Source: Nostoc sp. FACHB-280 (lineage in GTDB: Bacteria; Cyanobacteriota; Cyanobacteriia; Cyanobacteriales; Nostocaceae). From it: a stretch of 64,000 nt of DNA. A program made the position numbers and the translations under genes. The number at the start of each line of letters is the position of its first letter. Within the stretch, counting starts at the first letter, position 1. The DNA lies in the NCBI RefSeq assembly GCF_014697615.1, contig NZ_JACJSD010000006.1, positions 1 to 64,000 of the forward strand, read 5' to 3'. The notes beneath the pieces were generated by a model, which saw nothing but the letters and a program-made list of their open reading frames with translations, had not been told where the DNA came from and ran no database searches. Below, piece by piece: positions 63,172 to 64,000 of the stretch.

Positions 63172-63876
63172 ATGTCCCTCGCCAAAGAACTAGACACTCC
63201 TCAAGCAACCCCAGAAGATGTTATCTTTCCTCCAGGTGATTTATACAGCGATGAACCTCCCTTGGAAACAGAACTGCATCTAGAGCAGATTATGCTCTTA
63301 CTCAAATGTCTAAAGTGGTTGTGGCGAGATAGAAACGATTTCTACGCTGCGGGAAATCTGACTATTTACTACAGTTGGAATAAACGCAAAGATGAACACT
63401 TCCGGGGGCCAGATTTTTTCGTCGTGCTGGATACAGAGCGTAGAACTCGCAAAAGTTGGGTCGTTTGGGAAGAAGAAGGGAAATATCCCAATGTAATTTT
63501 AGAAATTCTTTCGGAATCAACAGCGAAAACCGATAAAGATTTAAAGAAAAAACTATACCAAGATACTTTTCGCACACCCGATTATTTTTGGTTCGACCCA
63601 GAAACTCAAGAATTTGCCGGGTTTCATTTAGTTGATGGTCAATACCAAACTCTAGAAACCAATGCTCAAGGACATTTGTGGAGTCAGCAGTTAGGTTTAT
63701 ACTTGGGAATTCATGAAGGATTATTGCGATTTTTTACTCCAGTAGGTCTATTAGTTCCAACACCAGAAGAAGCCGCAGAATTTGAATGTCAGCAAAAAGA
63801 ACTAGCCGAAGCACGAGCCGAAAAGTTAGCAGCAAAACTGCGGGAATTAAATATTGACCCAGAAACAATTGATTAA
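63172..63876 (+). CDS. Uma2-family (DUF820) endonuclease-fold protein
   Basis: A 234-residue cytoplasmic protein of the Uma2 family, a PD-(D/E)XK nuclease fold that is greatly expanded in cyanobacteria. The core spans about 45-185: RGPDFFVVLDTERRT (Asp of the first motif), NVILEILSESTAKTDKDLKK (Glu-x-Leu-Ser and the conserved Lys region) and YFWFDPETQEFAGFHLVDGQ. A charged helix (QQKELAEARAEKLAAKLREL) closes the protein, as in many relatives. Whether it cuts DNA is unproven for this family. It stands alone; a heptamer array follows directly. Confidence 0.85.
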   Translation: MSLAKELDTPQATPEDVIFPPGDLYSDEPPLETELHLEQIMLLLKCLKWLWRDRNDFYAAGNLTIYYSWNKRKDEHFRGPDFFVVLDTERRTRKSWVVWEEEGKYPNVILEILSESTAKTDKDLKKKLYQDTFRTPDYFWFDPETQEFAGFHLVDGQYQTLETNAQGHLWSQQLGLYLGIHEGLLRFFTPVGLLVPTPEEAAEFECQQKELAEARAEKLAAKLRELNIDPETID

Positions 63877-63885
63877 TAGGGAATA

Positions 63886-63927
63886 GGTTACAGGTGATAG
63901 GTTACAGGTGATAGGTTACAGGTGATA
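63886..63927 (+). repeat. Tandem heptamer array, alternating type
   Basis: Three perfect copies of the 14-mer GGTTACAGGTGATA. The same heptamers are blocked rather than alternating at 25012-25060. The sequence after it (ACTGAGCGCAGTCGAAGT) is another common dispersed cyanobacterial repeat. Confidence 0.85.
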
Positions 63928-64000
63928 GTAAAGGTTACTGAGCGCAGTCGAAGTACACCCTCATACCCTTACACCCTTAATTTTGATTATTATGCGAACG

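Overview
The window comes from a filamentous, Nostoc/Anabaena/Calothrix-type cyanobacterium. This rests on many HIP1 palindromes (GCGATCGC), heptamer and 9-mer tandem repeats of the kind common in Nostocales, very large multi-domain histidine kinases, and cyanobacterial families (DUF928, TPS-domain exoproteins with the cyanobacterial NPAGIIFG motif, a PaO/Tic55-like Rieske oxygenase, a PAP/fibrillin protein). No tRNA, rRNA, CRISPR array or intact insertion sequence was found. AT-rich spacers with dispersed repeats separate most genes.

Layout. 0-7.4 kb: a 1363-residue hybrid kinase with a ribbon-helix-helix-like N-terminus, convergent with a sulfate uptake operon (sbpA-cysT-cysW) that has no adjacent cysA. 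7.5-9.5 kb: repeat-rich DNA around a cell-wall amidase. It includes a roughly 630 bp segment bounded by inverted repeats and holding a 21 bp tandem array. 9.7-21.2 kb: mostly housekeeping and conserved genes (polyphosphate glucokinase, creatininase-family protein, tautomerase, rlmN) plus a 1789-residue Ser/Thr kinase-ATPase-histidine kinase. 21.7-28.5 kb: a second hybrid kinase, a lone receiver protein, a CDF metal exporter, an ATP-grasp protein and a group 2 sigma factor.

28.9-55.6 kb is the most distinctive region: all real genes lie on the plus strand. It holds an acyl-CoA synthetase, then a tandem family of two-partner-secretion (TPS) exoproteins: four full-length genes, one C-terminal fragment and one internally deleted mini-gene. 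Within the array are a leucine-rich-repeat-variant (LRV) gene and a pilin-G/H-like protein. It ends with an exported TPR-CHAT protease-like protein, a DUF928 protein with an expanded 22-residue repeat, and a translationally coupled CHASE2 hybrid kinase / receiver-kinase pair. No TpsB (FhaC/ShlB-type) pore is present, so its export partner must be elsewhere. The leader and spacer sequences alternate between two types, which points to duplication of a two-gene unit, with the LRV gene inserted later at one boundary. My inference is a surface-exoprotein locus with its own exported caspase-like protein and sensory kinases.

55.9-64 kb: an ArsR repressor with a canonical arsenite site, PAP/fibrillin, Rieske oxygenase, small membrane proteins, an MltA murein transglycosylase, a DUF5895-like protein and a Uma2-family nuclease-fold protein. 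A MITE-like element with about 26-35 bp inverted ends occurs three times (near 4.34, 43.78 and 60.10 kb). Functions come from motif reading alone; no database search was possible.
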